From positions 496,001-560,000 of the forward strand of contig NC_006045.2 of NCBI RefSeq assembly GCF_000006445.2: DNA of 64,000 nt, given 5' to 3'. The notes under the pieces were generated by a model. The model saw only the letters and a list, made by a program, of their open reading frames with translations, ran no database searches and was not told the DNA's origin. The position numbers and the translations under genes were made by a program. Source of the DNA: Debaryomyces hansenii CBS767 (Eukaryota > Ascomycota > Pichiomycetes > Serinales > Debaryomycetaceae). Positions 28,914 to 38,809 of this stretch are shown here, piece by piece; position 1 is the first letter of the stretch; each line of letters begins with the position of its first letter.

Positions 28914-30077
28914 TTAATACACAATTAATTGTTTACCACCCTTTGAGTTCACAATACCATCAATGTAGTACCTACTCAACTCGTCGCTTGGGTTGAACTT
29001 AGTTTCCTTCGAAGGAGCATCCTTTAATTGGCGATTTTCGTACCATTCGATGATTTGGCCCAATGTCTTGCGCTTCAATTCCACATCGTTCTTCAATAAT
29101 TGGGTAACCCAGAATCCGGACGAAGTAATGTTCTTGAAAATGTGCAAAGAAGTTGGCAAGATAACAGGTTGCATCGACATACCACCGTAGGTTAACATCA
29201 ACCCATTATTATTCAATTTTCTGGCAATTCCAGTGGAGTTTTTGCCCCCAACACAATTCAAGGCTAGCTTGATTTCACCGCCAGTTTCCTTTACCCATGA
29301 TTTGATTTCACTGCCAAACTCTTTTGATGCGTTTTGCTCTTCGGTAATAACTTTAGTGGCACCACATTCTTCGGTCATGTTCTTGATCAAGTCTTGAAGG
29401 TCTGGTCTATCTCTGATAACAGAAATCGAGTTGATTCCTAACAAGTTACTGATCTGGGTAGCATACTTACCAACGGCTGAATTGCCACCGTTTTGAATAA
29501 ACCAATCCTTACCTGGAGTTAGTTTAACGTAATGAGTCAACATCAAGTAAGCCGTTAAAGGATTAACCGAAATTGTAGCCCCTTGGTTGACAGATAATCC
29601 ACTAGGTTTTCCGTTAGCTTTGGATTGCTCAGGATTAGGAATCTTGGTCATCTCATCACCTCCGCATAACATGTGAGTTCTCCAGGTTCCCATGTTCACC
29701 GATGTTGGAACACACCAGTCACCGACCTTGAAGTTTGAAACATTGTCTCCTACCTTAAGAATTTCAAACAAACCTTCATTACCACAAACTGCGACTGGTT
29801 CATTGGAGCCTAACTCAGTGGTTTTTTCTGGTTTCGAAGGATATACCCCCTGTATTTGGTTAATATCCGATGGGTTAACTGGTGACCCTAAAGTCTTGAC
29901 AATAATGGAATTAGAATCGAGATTGTCATCGTCAATCTCATATTTGAGAGTCTTTAAGACATCTTTAGGTTCCCCATGTTGGGCATATACAACTGCTTGT
30001 GCTGTAATCATATTACGAATTTGGTTAATTGAACTGGTCGATCTTAATGAAGCTCTAGCCAATTGATTACGATACAT
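28914..30077 (-). CDS. ETR1: Mitochondrial 2-enoyl thioester reductase
   Basis: The protein is 387 aa from the ATG at 30075-30077. The N terminus MYRNQLARASLRSTSS is a mitochondrial presequence, and the mature part begins near MITAQAVVYAQHGEPKDV. It is close to Candida tropicalis Etr1/Etr2 throughout: TLGSPVNPSDINQIQGVYPS, CGNEGLFEILKVGDNV, QGATISVNPLTAYLMLTHYV, the NADPH site GNSAVGKYATQISNLLG, SVIRDRP, and NCVGGKNSTGIARKL. The catalytic Tyr of the family lies in the INQIQGVYPSKP segment. It performs the last reduction of mitochondrial type II fatty acid synthesis, which supplies lipoate and respiratory competence. Confidence 0.96.
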   Translation of the reverse strand: MYRNQLARASLRSTSSINQIRNMITAQAVVYAQHGEPKDVLKTLKYEIDDDNLDSNSIIVKTLGSPVNPSDINQIQGVYPSKPEKTTELGSNEPVAVCGNEGLFEILKVGDNVSNFKVGDWCVPTSVNMGTWRTHMLCGGDEMTKIPNPEQSKANGKPSGLSVNQGATISVNPLTAYLMLTHYVKLTPGKDWFIQNGGNSAVGKYATQISNLLGINSISVIRDRPDLQDLIKNMTEECGATKVITEEQNASKEFGSEIKSWVKETGGEIKLALNCVGGKNSTGIARKLNNNGLMLTYGGMSMQPVILPTSLHIFKNITSSGFWVTQLLKNDVELKRKTLGQIIEWYENRQLKDAPSKETKFNPSDELSRYYIDGIVNSKGGKQLIVY

Positions 30078-30460
30078 CTTTATATATAGCAAAATATTAT
30101 TCTAGGAAGCAGAAAGAGATCAGCAATATATATATAGTCTACGTCTCCGGGAGAATCATAGCTACAAGTCGATTGCGAGGTTCTGCATATACATTTGTCT
30201 TGTCGTTTAGGTACTTACCCATGGATATTTTTCCAACTCCTCTCAGTATGGTTTCTTCAGCGCTGTCGATTAGTAATTATATAGCGGGGGGAACTGGATA
30301 TTGTAGTGTCAGATCCGTATTTCAAGAATAAAATTACTTTACAATTGTCGGCAACACATATGGACTGGTACCGAGAAATAGCATATCCTGTATTATGGTC
30401 GGAAGTATTTATTGAGTAGATGAAAAGTACCAAAAATACGTAATTTATAGTCTAACTAAT
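30078..30460. other. Intergenic, ETR1 promoter
   Basis: This 383-bp gap lies upstream of ETR1, with TATATATATATAG at about 30127-30138. No other feature is apparent. Confidence 0.5.
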
Positions 30461-31008
30461 CTAGTCATCCTTCTTCTTAAGTAACTCTTGTTGTTGCTTC
30501 TTCACCTTCGTATTTTGCATCGTAGCCAATACAAAGAAAACAAGGTTGAAGAAAACAACCCACAATTCTGGTTGAATAAACTTTTGAGCAATAATCATCG
30601 TACACGTTGAAGTCACAAGAGATGATTTTAAAATAGGTAAGTAACTTTTCTTCAATCCGTTTTTAATGATTGCCCCTATCTTCTTTATCTCATTTATGAT
30701 GTTGAAGCCTTTTGTAGGTAAGCCGTAGTTATTTATAAAAGACAACCAACTAACAAAAACTGCTGCCAACGTTGGGGTAATCACAGATAATGAGGTCAAT
30801 ATTTGAGCGACTTTCATAATTGGGGATAAATTGGGTCCCTTATAAATTTTGTTTAAAATAGCATACAATTGGTGTGATATTGGAGTCAGAATCAATGAAC
30901 CGTATATGATCATAGTTATAATACTCCTGCTGTGATAGACTTCGTAAACAATGGATACTTAACTAAATAAAACAAATAGCGTGCATTTAAGGGTTTGTTG
31001 GAAGACAT
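30461..31008 (-). pseudogene. Mpv17/PMP22-family membrane protein gene, broken by an internal deletion
   Basis: Two pieces in different frames belong to one family. The 5' piece is an ORF at 30916-31008 (30 codons, ATG at 31006-31008) reading MSSNKPLNARYLFYL then KYPLFTKSITAGVL and a TAA. That is the family's N terminus, whose usual form is YPLLTxSITxGxLFGxGD. The 3' piece is an ORF at 30461-30913 (150 aa) starting MIIYGSLILTPISHQ and running to PELWVVFFNLVFFVLATMQN and a basic tail. Relative to homologues about 25-60 residues between SITAGVL and IIYGSLI are missing, and the frame shifts by two. The 3' ORF might still be translated from its own ATG, lacking the first membrane segment. I call it a recently disrupted gene; an assembly error is the alternative. 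Confidence 0.7.
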
Positions 31009-31810
31009 CTTTAAACTTATACTTTCAAATATCTATCGTCTATCTCACCTATAGTCTTGAAGTAATAACAATTGACAGATTGGATGGTTTTATATCGCGT
31101 TTCTCCACTTCGGGATTGTGTACCGTATATTTCCAAATTATCGTCGTTTTTGATTCTTAGTCGTTTCAAGACTGAACTGATCGTCGCATTGTTCGAATGG
31201 TGTTTAATTTACCCTTGAGGCACATACTAATTTTGTCTCCGAAACTCGTCAGTTCTCGTGCAATTCTTATCTCTAGTATCGCAAGATTTTATCGCGTCAA
31301 ACCCTGCTAATGCGGAAAGATAGACTTCCAGTAATTGCCATTCGAGCACATTTTATGCATTTTATGCATAACATGAAGTATATAATTGTATCAATCATAC
31401 TGACACGTATCCATGAAAGTGTTAGGAATAAAATATGGTAATTAAATACATTATATGGTATGTTTAGCAATTTCTGAACGAAGTAAAGTACAAGATTTAA
31501 AGTTAATTTGAAAAATTGCAAAATTTTACAAAAATAAGATGAACAAAATACAAATCGAAGTTAAATAGAATTATTCTACCAGTCACTTACTTTTGAAAAA
31601 TATTTAACAAATCTCATAGATACCAAATATTGGAGATAGCTCAGTATCGATTGCAAAAATATGTTGCGAACTATTAATGTTCCCGTCCAGATTAACAACT
31701 AATAGGAAATCTAAGTAGATAAAATCATAATCTTGGTTAATTCGAGAAGAAAATATTTATTAAAAGTAGTACCAAGGTGAATTAAAAGAGTATTTATGGA
31801 GTAGATAAGA
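31009..31810. other. Gene-free AT-rich stretch before the transporter array
   Basis: These 802 bp show no supported gene, tRNA or long repeat. Short open frames on the minus strand have no protein character. The stretch marks the boundary between conserved genes and the duplicated array. Confidence 0.5.
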
Positions 31811-32690
31811 TTATTCAACGTGGGTAACCTCGGTTTTATTGTTCCAATCAGGATTGGTAACAGCCAATCTCTTTTGGTGCTCATATAATGGAGGTAATGG
31901 GTCGATATGACGACGCAATACAACTCTTTGGAAGCTAATTAAGATACTTTTGGTCTGATAGATAGCATGCTTTCTGGTACTGACGGAGAAGACTTCATCC
32001 GATTCTTCCAAGGTCAAACCCTTTTAGTTTCAGGCAAAAACCATAAAACCAAAAAGAACCCTACTATATTCCATCCAGCATACCAACCAAATGCACCAGT
32101 CTCCGTAAAGGTGCTCACAAGTTTAGGCCAAGTCAAAGCCAAAATAAAATTGAAAAACCAACATGTGGCAGTAGCGAAAACCATACCAAGATCACGAACG
32201 TACAATGACAAAGCTTCAGAGAATAAATAAATGGAACAAGACGTTCACCAGCAGAATAGATGGCAGAAACCACTAGCAACTATACAGATCTTATTAGGAC
32301 GTCGGAAGATAAGAAATCAAACCCGATCTATAACAAGAAGGCTGGCATCAAGGGAAATGTCTACCGATGGTATCAATAGTATAGGAAATTGGGATAGCAA
32401 AGAGGAAATTAACCTACGAAACCCCACGATGCAGTAAGAGCATTACCTTTTATGAAACCAGATTCAATAAAGATGGTAGAATTGTAATAAACTATAGCAT
32501 TGATATAGCAGAATAGTTGCATAAATATGACAGTCCACGCAGCAAAAGCACTATTCTTGTTTATTCTAACAGTAACCATTTCAAGAAGATGATTCCATCC
32601 TGCAATAGCTTCTAAGAGGCTTCTTCTTGTAGTAAGACATGTTGATAGAATGTATCTCTAGCAGTTGCAATTTTATCAAGCATAGCATTC
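31811..32690 (-). pseudogene. MFS sugar-porter pseudogene (3' half only)
   Basis: This is a minus-strand relic of the neighbouring transporter genes, covering roughly their last 330 codons. The C-terminal part (31811-32017) encodes EVFSVSTRKHAIYQTKSIL through to the family's VLRRHIDPLPPLYEHQ. A 2-base gain in the codons for PETKG shifts the frame to 32014-32211 (FATATCWFFNFILALTWPKL). Further upstream many substitutions and small deletions remain alignable up to the RDTFYQYVLLQEEA region near 32690. Beyond that the 5' half is absent. From 31811 to about 32170 it is nearly identical to copy 1 at 35763; further upstream similarity drops visibly. Confidence 0.9.
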
Positions 32691-33796
32691 AAGGTTAGGG
32701 CAATTTCATTAGCAAAAGACTAGCTAATACATTCGTAACCACTCATTCATGTAAAAAAACATACTAATCCATCCCGAATAGATGCTTCATTCGCAATATA
32801 TAGAATGCCATATATCCAAATTGCATTCCTTTCTAAATATTTGAATTAGCATCAATCAAATTGAATAATTTAAGCTAATATCCCTTATAGTACAACTAGA
32901 TTATAATTCTGAAAATAAGCTTCAGTAGTTAATCTAACTCAAATACCGTTACATATATTCTATCACAATAAGTTATAGTGATTGAAAATAATACTCAAAT
33001 AACTGAAATCAACCATTCATACACTGAATTGAGACATTTCTGGACAAACTTACAACATAAGGACATTAACTGGATCACTAGCAGGGATCAAAACCTGTAT
33101 CTAACAACTGGGTCATACACAGATCACAAGCAAAGTTTGAACCACGCTATAGAACACTTGTTTACCCAATACAAATAGGGACTTTTTTCACATTGAACAC
33201 ACTTCGATATTCAATCGTCATTCTTAAGTTTTATTAGGCTTAGTCACGCCTACTTCCCAAAACCAACAATAATCAAGTTAGTTCCCCTTGAAAACTAACT
33301 GAATCCAATTAATGTTGTATATACCAATATCCTGATAGTAAATAAACATGCTGTTGTCTTTCTATCTCATCATTATGCATTATTAAAATAGTGACCACTA
33401 ACTTGTCTATCCATATTAATTCATTATATTTGTAACTCACATTCCTCTAGATTATTAGTATACGGTAATTCAATAGTTCTTAAGAGAATAACCATACAAT
33501 AAATGTCTAAAAACAGCGCAGCCGGATCTATTAAAATCATTTAGAAGTATTATTCGTCAACAGAGAATTACAACACACGGCTCATAACCCTCTCTTATAA
33601 AGCATAACTATTATGCAATCATGACCATAGTGAAACACTACAGCAGAGTAGTAATCAAGCTACTACTTTAAGCTACACTTTTTTTTTTTTCCTTTTTCCT
33701 TTTTCCTTTTTCCTTTTTCCTTTTTTCCTTTTCTTCTAATTTTTTTTTTCTTATTTTTCTTTTTATGTATACAGATTATTATTTATGTCAAGTAAC
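32691..33796. other. Non-array DNA that replaces the 5' half of the pseudogene
   Basis: These 1.1 kb show no resemblance that I can see to the transporter copies. A 66-codon frame at 32978-33178 lacks a recognisable product. Around 33314-33580 a stretch begins TGTTGT and ends near CAACA, which could hint at an old LTR, but I cannot find a matching partner. The pyrimidine heptamer tract near 33680 lies at its right end. Confidence 0.45.
33679..33772. repeat. Polypyrimidine tract with CTTTTTC heptamers
   Basis: A run of T13 is followed by five or more CTTTTTC units, then T-rich DNA, all without purines for about 55 bp. It lies 25-120 bp beyond the stop codon of the secreted-protein gene, so the mRNA strand carries (GAAAAAG)n in or past the 3' UTR. 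Confidence 0.9.
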
Positions 33797-34267
33797 TTAA
33801 CCCAAGTCTACCTGACAGTAGAAAGCTGTTTTATTTGGTGCGCCTGCATCGTGTTCTTCACAATTTTCCCCTTCGTAATCCTTCCCTTTATAATTAGCTC
33901 TTAACCATGATCTTCCGTTTCGCATGCTACCGTATGACACATCTGTTATGACGATATCATTAGTTCCTCCAAATTCTTCTTTAGGTATTGTCCAGGGTGT
34001 CAGGCCTGCCGGTCTCCCAGCAAAACCTTTAAGATTACAATTGTTGTCAAATACTGCATATAAAATACTCCCACCATCTGTACCTTCAAAGCCTAATGAA
34101 CTTGTGGAAACATCAGACATTAAAGTATACTCCCCAGAAGTAGGCTTCCTACAATATTCCTTCATTTTCTTTTCTTCTGGCTTGTTGTATCCATCTAGTT
34201 TAATGGTATCATCTGCATTAATTTTAAATGCAAATGCTAATACTAAAAATAAGTAGTCAAGTCTCAT
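33797..34267 (-). CDS. Small secreted four-cysteine protein, function unknown
   Basis: The protein is 156 aa from ATG 34265-34267. Residues 1-18 are a clear signal peptide (MRLDYLFLVLAFAFKINA). The mature part has four cysteines (39, 77, 136, 151), one N-glycosylation sequon (NKT near 145), no membrane segment and no GPI signal. Its core, AVFDNNCNLKGF then DIVITDVSYGS and a final YCQVDLG, resembles a pattern I associate with small secreted proteins of filamentous fungi, but I cannot name a family. A TATATAA (minus strand) lies at about 34317-34327. Just upstream is a relic of the transporter-array promoter. It sits inside the array between the pseudogene and the first intact transporter. Confidence 0.8.
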   Translation of the reverse strand: MRLDYLFLVLAFAFKINADDTIKLDGYNKPEEKKMKEYCRKPTSGEYTLMSDVSTSSLGFEGTDGGSILYAVFDNNCNLKGFAGRPAGLTPWTIPKEEFGGTNDIVITDVSYGSMRNGRSWLRANYKGKDYEGENCEEHDAGAPNKTAFYCQVDLG

Positions 34268-35762
34268 CTTTACCTATCTTTTAAGTAGCAAAATAAGACT
34301 TAGGACAAACAGGCAACCTTATATAGGGATAATCATTTGGCAATTACACACGTCCAAACAATAGGACTGTATCCTATAATTGAAGATTAGTTTATCCTAT
34401 ACAACCTGGTATGCAGTCTCATGCACATCCTGCAATTTATTATTAGCAATCTCAAATTATTTCAACAAAATATCTCAACAAAACTTTATCTATAATAATA
34501 TTCCACGCTTCACTCATATATCTATTTGCCAGTTTTATTATCTATCTTCTCTAGAAGACATTTAATGGGACTGGGTTTTTTGTCAAAAAAGTAGAGCTTT
34601 CTTAGAATATCACGCAATGGTTATGATCCTCTACCAAGGAACCATGCTAAGAATAAATTAGTTGCTATTATATATTTGATAGGGTATATTGGAGAAGCAT
34701 TATTAATACACATTTAACTAGAAGGTAAAGCTTTGAATATGGGTACTATAAACTTGAAATGTCTTATTGCTCCATATTCCGAAGAATTATAGAACACACC
34801 CATAAACTTAAGCAAATACAAACAAAAAAAAACCGACGTAATTCTTTCATGGCATTAGTTTTCAACCAGAATAGATAATTTAAAGATGACTAACTGTATT
34901 TTTGTTCGGTTGGAGTGATTGGGAATATTCTTGCCTGTTGTCCAAGATTTTACCCCACAGAGTCAAGAACTGCAAGAACGTCATCAAATGTCGCGCGAAC
35001 TATTTTGGGAAGAACTTAAGATTCGAATCTCCATAGAACTGACTTTATATCATAATACTATAATTTGCTAGTGATGTTTCAAAGCTTTGACTGAGAAGAA
35101 CTATTCAATTCTTCTCAAGTCCCACTCTTAATTTTGTAGGTCGTTCGATTTTAAAACACTTCTACAGGCAGCTACTGCCCAGATGTATTATTCAATTGTA
35201 CCAGAAGCAATCAACATACCCCTAAGAACCCTCAAATTATAACATGTTAATTTTTCTATAACATCAATGAAAAGAATGAAAGCCGTTTACATTCATAGTA
35301 TTTACCTAGCAATAACAAATTGAAGCGTACTTCGGGGATACAATTTTATATACATCGCTTTATTGATCAAATTGCTTTCTTGTATCATATTACATTTAAT
35401 AACCAAATACCTATAGTGAACTAGGGAGGTTTTTCTGTCTGGATTAATTGAAAAATAACTTTATAGAACTCTACTTCAACGAAATATGGAAACTCTGTGA
35501 ATGTCGGTACAAATTTTTACGCGAATGCGTTAGGCGGTATTTAAAATAAAGAAATCTTCAAACCCCAGATTTAGGCTGAAAAATAAGATTAGATGCTTTG
35601 TTCAGTGGTAAAATTAAGAGATACTTTGTACAAACTCCAGATTCGTGTATACGCTTTGATTATATTTCAAAACCTTTATGGTATTATCGAAGAATTATAA
35701 AATTAAATTTAGACAAGATATGTGAAGAATTATAAAGCATTTTATATTCAAAATGCATAAGT
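34268..35762. other. Intergenic region with orphan transporter promoter (34480-35040) and copy-1 3' flank
   Basis: From about 34480 to 35040 the DNA is recognisably homologous to the regions upstream of transporter copies 1 and 2. Shared landmarks are ATTCCACGCTTC, CACGCAATGGTTATGA (others: ACGCACTGGTTATGA), GACGTAATTCTTTC, and AATGTCGCGCGAACTATTT. No transporter coding region is attached to it. About 35670-35762 is the 3' flank of copy 1, shared with copy 2 (AGACAAGATATGTGAAGAATT). The middle shows nothing. Confidence 0.75.
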
Positions 35763-37709
35763 CTACTCAATATGAGCAGTTTCGGTTTTATTGTTCCAAT
35801 CAGGATTGGTAACAGCCAATCTCTTTTGGTGCTCATATAATGGAGGTAATGGGTCGATATGACGACGCAATACAACTCTTTGGAAGCTAATTAAGATACT
35901 TTTGGTCTGATAGATAGCATGCTTTCTGGTACTGACGGAGAAGACTTCATCCAATTCTTCCAAGGTCAAACCTTTAGTTTCAGGCAAAAACCATAAAACC
36001 AAAAAGAACCCTACTATATTCCATCCAGCATACCAGCCAAATGCACCAGTCTCCGTAAAGGCGCTCACAAGCTTAGGCCAAGTCAAAGCTAAAATAAAAT
36101 TGAAAAACCAACATGTGGCAGTAGCAAAACCCATACCAAGATCACGAATATACAATGGGAAAGCTTCAGCAGAATAAGTGAATGGAACTGGACCTTCACC
36201 GGCAGAATAAATGGCAGAGAAAATGTAAACACCACTAGCCACAATACCAATTCTAGTTTGGTCGTTAGAAGCTAAGAAACCAAACCCGGTCCATAATAAG
36301 AAGATAGACATTAACGGGAATGTCAACAACAACAAATTACGTCTACCGAAGGTATCAATGGTATAGAAAGTTGGAATAGCAAAAAGGAAGTTAACCATAC
36401 CGAAACCCCAAGATGCCGTAAGAGCATCAACTTGGGTAAAACCTCCTCTGATAAAAATTGTTGAATTATAATAGACAATAGCATTGATACCACAGAATTG
36501 TTGCATAAACATAACAATCCAAGCACCGAAGGCACCGTTTCTATTTCTTCTGATCGTTATCATTTCGACAAGACGCTTCCATGTTGGAATACCCTCGTAA
36601 GAAGCTTCTTCTTGTAATAAGACGTATTGGTAGAACGTATCTCTAGCTGCAGCAATTTTGTCAAGACGCATTGCATTCAATGAATCGTACGAGTCCTTGT
36701 GTCTTCCTTTACCCATCAACCAACGAGGAGATTCAGGCACAAATGGAATTTGGAACAATACGAATACAGCTGGAAGACCAGCGGAACCTAACATCAATCT
36801 CCAGTTAAGACCTCCACCAATACCCCGATCCGGCACATAATAAAATGCTAAACAAGCGGCATAGCCAAGCATAATACCAAATGCTGTAAAAAACTGCCAC
36901 AACATAACCAAAGCACCTCTGATTTGCTTAGGTGTACATTCAGCGGCGTACGCAGGCACAGTAGCTGACTTAATTCCGATACCAAACCCCATAATAAATC
37001 TGGCAATAAAAAGATGATACCATGTATTGGTAAACCCTTGCCAGAAACATGTTACAGCAGAAATAACACAAGTCCAGAAAATAGTACCCTTACGACCCAA
37101 GTGTCTATTCCAAAAATCTGACATCCAACAAGCAAGACAAGAAGCACATAAATAAGGTGCACCGTTGATCAATCCTTCAATCATGTCAGTATCATAACCA
37201 AAAAAGTTAAAGTCCTTGTGAACTCCCATATATTGGGGGTAGAACAAAAGGGCACCGTTAATAACAGACTGATCCATACCTTGCACAGCCGCAGCCATAG
37301 AACCTAATGCAATGACATGAACCAATTTTTTAGGAATGTGCCATTTCTTGGTACTTTCCTTGTGCAACGCTTGCTTTTCTTCTTCTGTGATGAAAGGCAT
37401 GGCGTTGAACTCACCTGGAGTTCTGGCCAAAGCAGCAGCACGAGAAAATAAATCCGGATCCAAATCGTACTTGAGAGCATAATTTCTACCCATTTGCATC
37501 ACCTGCTTCTCGGAATACTGCGACAAAATGTTTCCCTTTTCACCTTGACCAGGTTCTGCGATTTTAGAGTGAACACTTTCCAACTCCGACACTCTTCTCT
37601 TTTCTTCTACTATACTTGAATTGGAACTAGGTTCGAATAACCCAACATCTGGATTGGCTTCATCCAGGTCCGTCATAATCGGCTTTTCAGTAATTGCACT
37701 TGAAGACAT
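35763..37709 (-). CDS. MFS sugar/polyol porter, array copy 1
   Basis: The protein is 648 aa from ATG 37707-37709 (MSSSAITEKPIMTDLDE). A cytosolic N terminus of about 128 residues precedes 12 predicted membrane helices. Sugar-porter signatures are present: PESPRW at 325-330, QQFCGIN then VYY at 403-414, DTFGRR at 452-457 and PETKGLTLEELDEVF at 576-590. The long N terminus (EKQVMQMGRNYALKYDLDPD) is typical of fungal polyol/sugar-transporter subfamilies rather than Hxt hexose carriers. The substrate cannot be read from sequence. Loop 2-3 has GRKGTIFW where copies 2 and 3 have GRKWTIFW. It shares its C terminus closely with copy 3 (AIYQTKSIL) but its N terminus with copy 2. Confidence 0.93.
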   Translation of the reverse strand: MSSSAITEKPIMTDLDEANPDVGLFEPSSNSSIVEEKRRVSELESVHSKIAEPGQGEKGNILSQYSEKQVMQMGRNYALKYDLDPDLFSRAAALARTPGEFNAMPFITEEEKQALHKESTKKWHIPKKLVHVIALGSMAAAVQGMDQSVINGALLFYPQYMGVHKDFNFFGYDTDMIEGLINGAPYLCASCLACWMSDFWNRHLGRKGTIFWTCVISAVTCFWQGFTNTWYHLFIARFIMGFGIGIKSATVPAYAAECTPKQIRGALVMLWQFFTAFGIMLGYAACLAFYYVPDRGIGGGLNWRLMLGSAGLPAVFVLFQIPFVPESPRWLMGKGRHKDSYDSLNAMRLDKIAAARDTFYQYVLLQEEASYEGIPTWKRLVEMITIRRNRNGAFGAWIVMFMQQFCGINAIVYYNSTIFIRGGFTQVDALTASWGFGMVNFLFAIPTFYTIDTFGRRNLLLLTFPLMSIFLLWTGFGFLASNDQTRIGIVASGVYIFSAIYSAGEGPVPFTYSAEAFPLYIRDLGMGFATATCWFFNFILALTWPKLVSAFTETGAFGWYAGWNIVGFFLVLWFLPETKGLTLEELDEVFSVSTRKHAIYQTKSILISFQRVVLRRHIDPLPPLYEHQKRLAVTNPDWNNKTETAHIE

Positions 37710-38809
37710 TTTAGTTCCTCGTAATATGTGATTCTAACTTAAAAATGCTTCAGTTTCTAACATAAAACACAAATTCTGTCTATAATGATATTCCACGCTT
37801 ATTTATATCTACATTCTCCATTTTGATCATCTATTTTCCCCAGACGAGTTTTGCAATTGCACTTGTTTATTTGTCAAGAAATTAAGTTTTCTTGGAACAT
37901 AACGCACTGGTTATGAGTGACTATCCAATAGAACTTAATCAACTAAATTGGCTGGTGTTTCCAAATTGATAGGGAAAAGGTGTATCTCAAATATATCGAA
38001 TGCGGAATTGGAGAAATATGGAGAGGAGTTATTACTAATGCACCGCACCACATATAGCTGTACTGTCAACCATTCAATATGAGAACTATCAAACCTAAAT
38101 TATCTTATGGCACAATACTCGCAAGAATTTAAAAGTGGCCAACAGGTTAGCCAGATACGAGATCAAACAAGGGCGTAATTCTTTCTACGGCATTCGGTTT
38201 CACGAAGACACTTGCAGGAATGTTGAAATACCTTTTCCAAAATCGTGTTGTGCAGTATAGCGAGAATACCAAAGGCAGGTGCACGATTATCGTTAGTCTA
38301 CAATATGATATAACAGCCTATATACTTTGTGAATGTTACATAACCCTGTCGAATAATCGAGATCCATCTATATTCAAAAAATTGGCACGGAAAAACCATG
38401 ATTCAGACTCAATATTGAAAAACATGAAGGTGAGTTACTCCGCAATTGATTACTTGAGACAATGTTAGAATTAATCCAGGTGGTTAATACACTTCTATGT
38501 ACCGACAGATGTATTCAGTTGGCATAATTGAGAAATTTTCTTGTCCAAGACTTTCCAAGAGTTCTTCAATTGTCCAAGACCTTTCCCCACGGAGTGAAAA
38601 GAAACTGCAAAAACGTCGCCGAATGTCGCGCGAACTATTTAGGAAGTACTTAAGATTCGGAATCCCCAAACCTCCAAATTCGTACAGCTACATTTTCATT
38701 ATTCAAAAATTTTATATTATTATTAGTTATAAAATATCTATAAAATTAAACTTAGACAAGATATGTGAAGAATTAAAAAGCATTTTATATTCAAAATGCA
38801 TACAGAAGT
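37710..38809. promoter_or_regulatory. Copy-1 promoter region (duplicated spacer) and copy-2 3' flank
   Basis: This 1.1-kb spacer carries the conserved blocks TTGATCATCTATTTTCCCC (37823-37841, about 114 bp before the ATG) and CATAACGCACTGGTTATGAG (37898-37917). A distal block near 38626 (AATGTCGCGCGAACTATTT) is also shared with the orphan promoter. A TTTATAT box lies near 37800. The right end (38735-38809) is the 3' flank of copy 2. A short plus-strand frame at 38220-38468 has no protein character. Confidence 0.7.

Noticed and set aside
32978..33178. 66-codon ORF that might be a transposon fragment
   Set aside because: It has no recognisable domain, and its first codon is GTG rather than ATG. 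I could not connect it to any retroelement motif.
33314..33580. Possible solo LTR (TGTTGT ... CAACA)
   Set aside because: There is no target-site duplication, second LTR or priming site that I can identify. The termini could be chance.
38220..38468. 82-codon ORF in the copy-1 promoter
   Set aside because: The homologous spacers of the other copies do not keep this frame open, so it is not a conserved gene.
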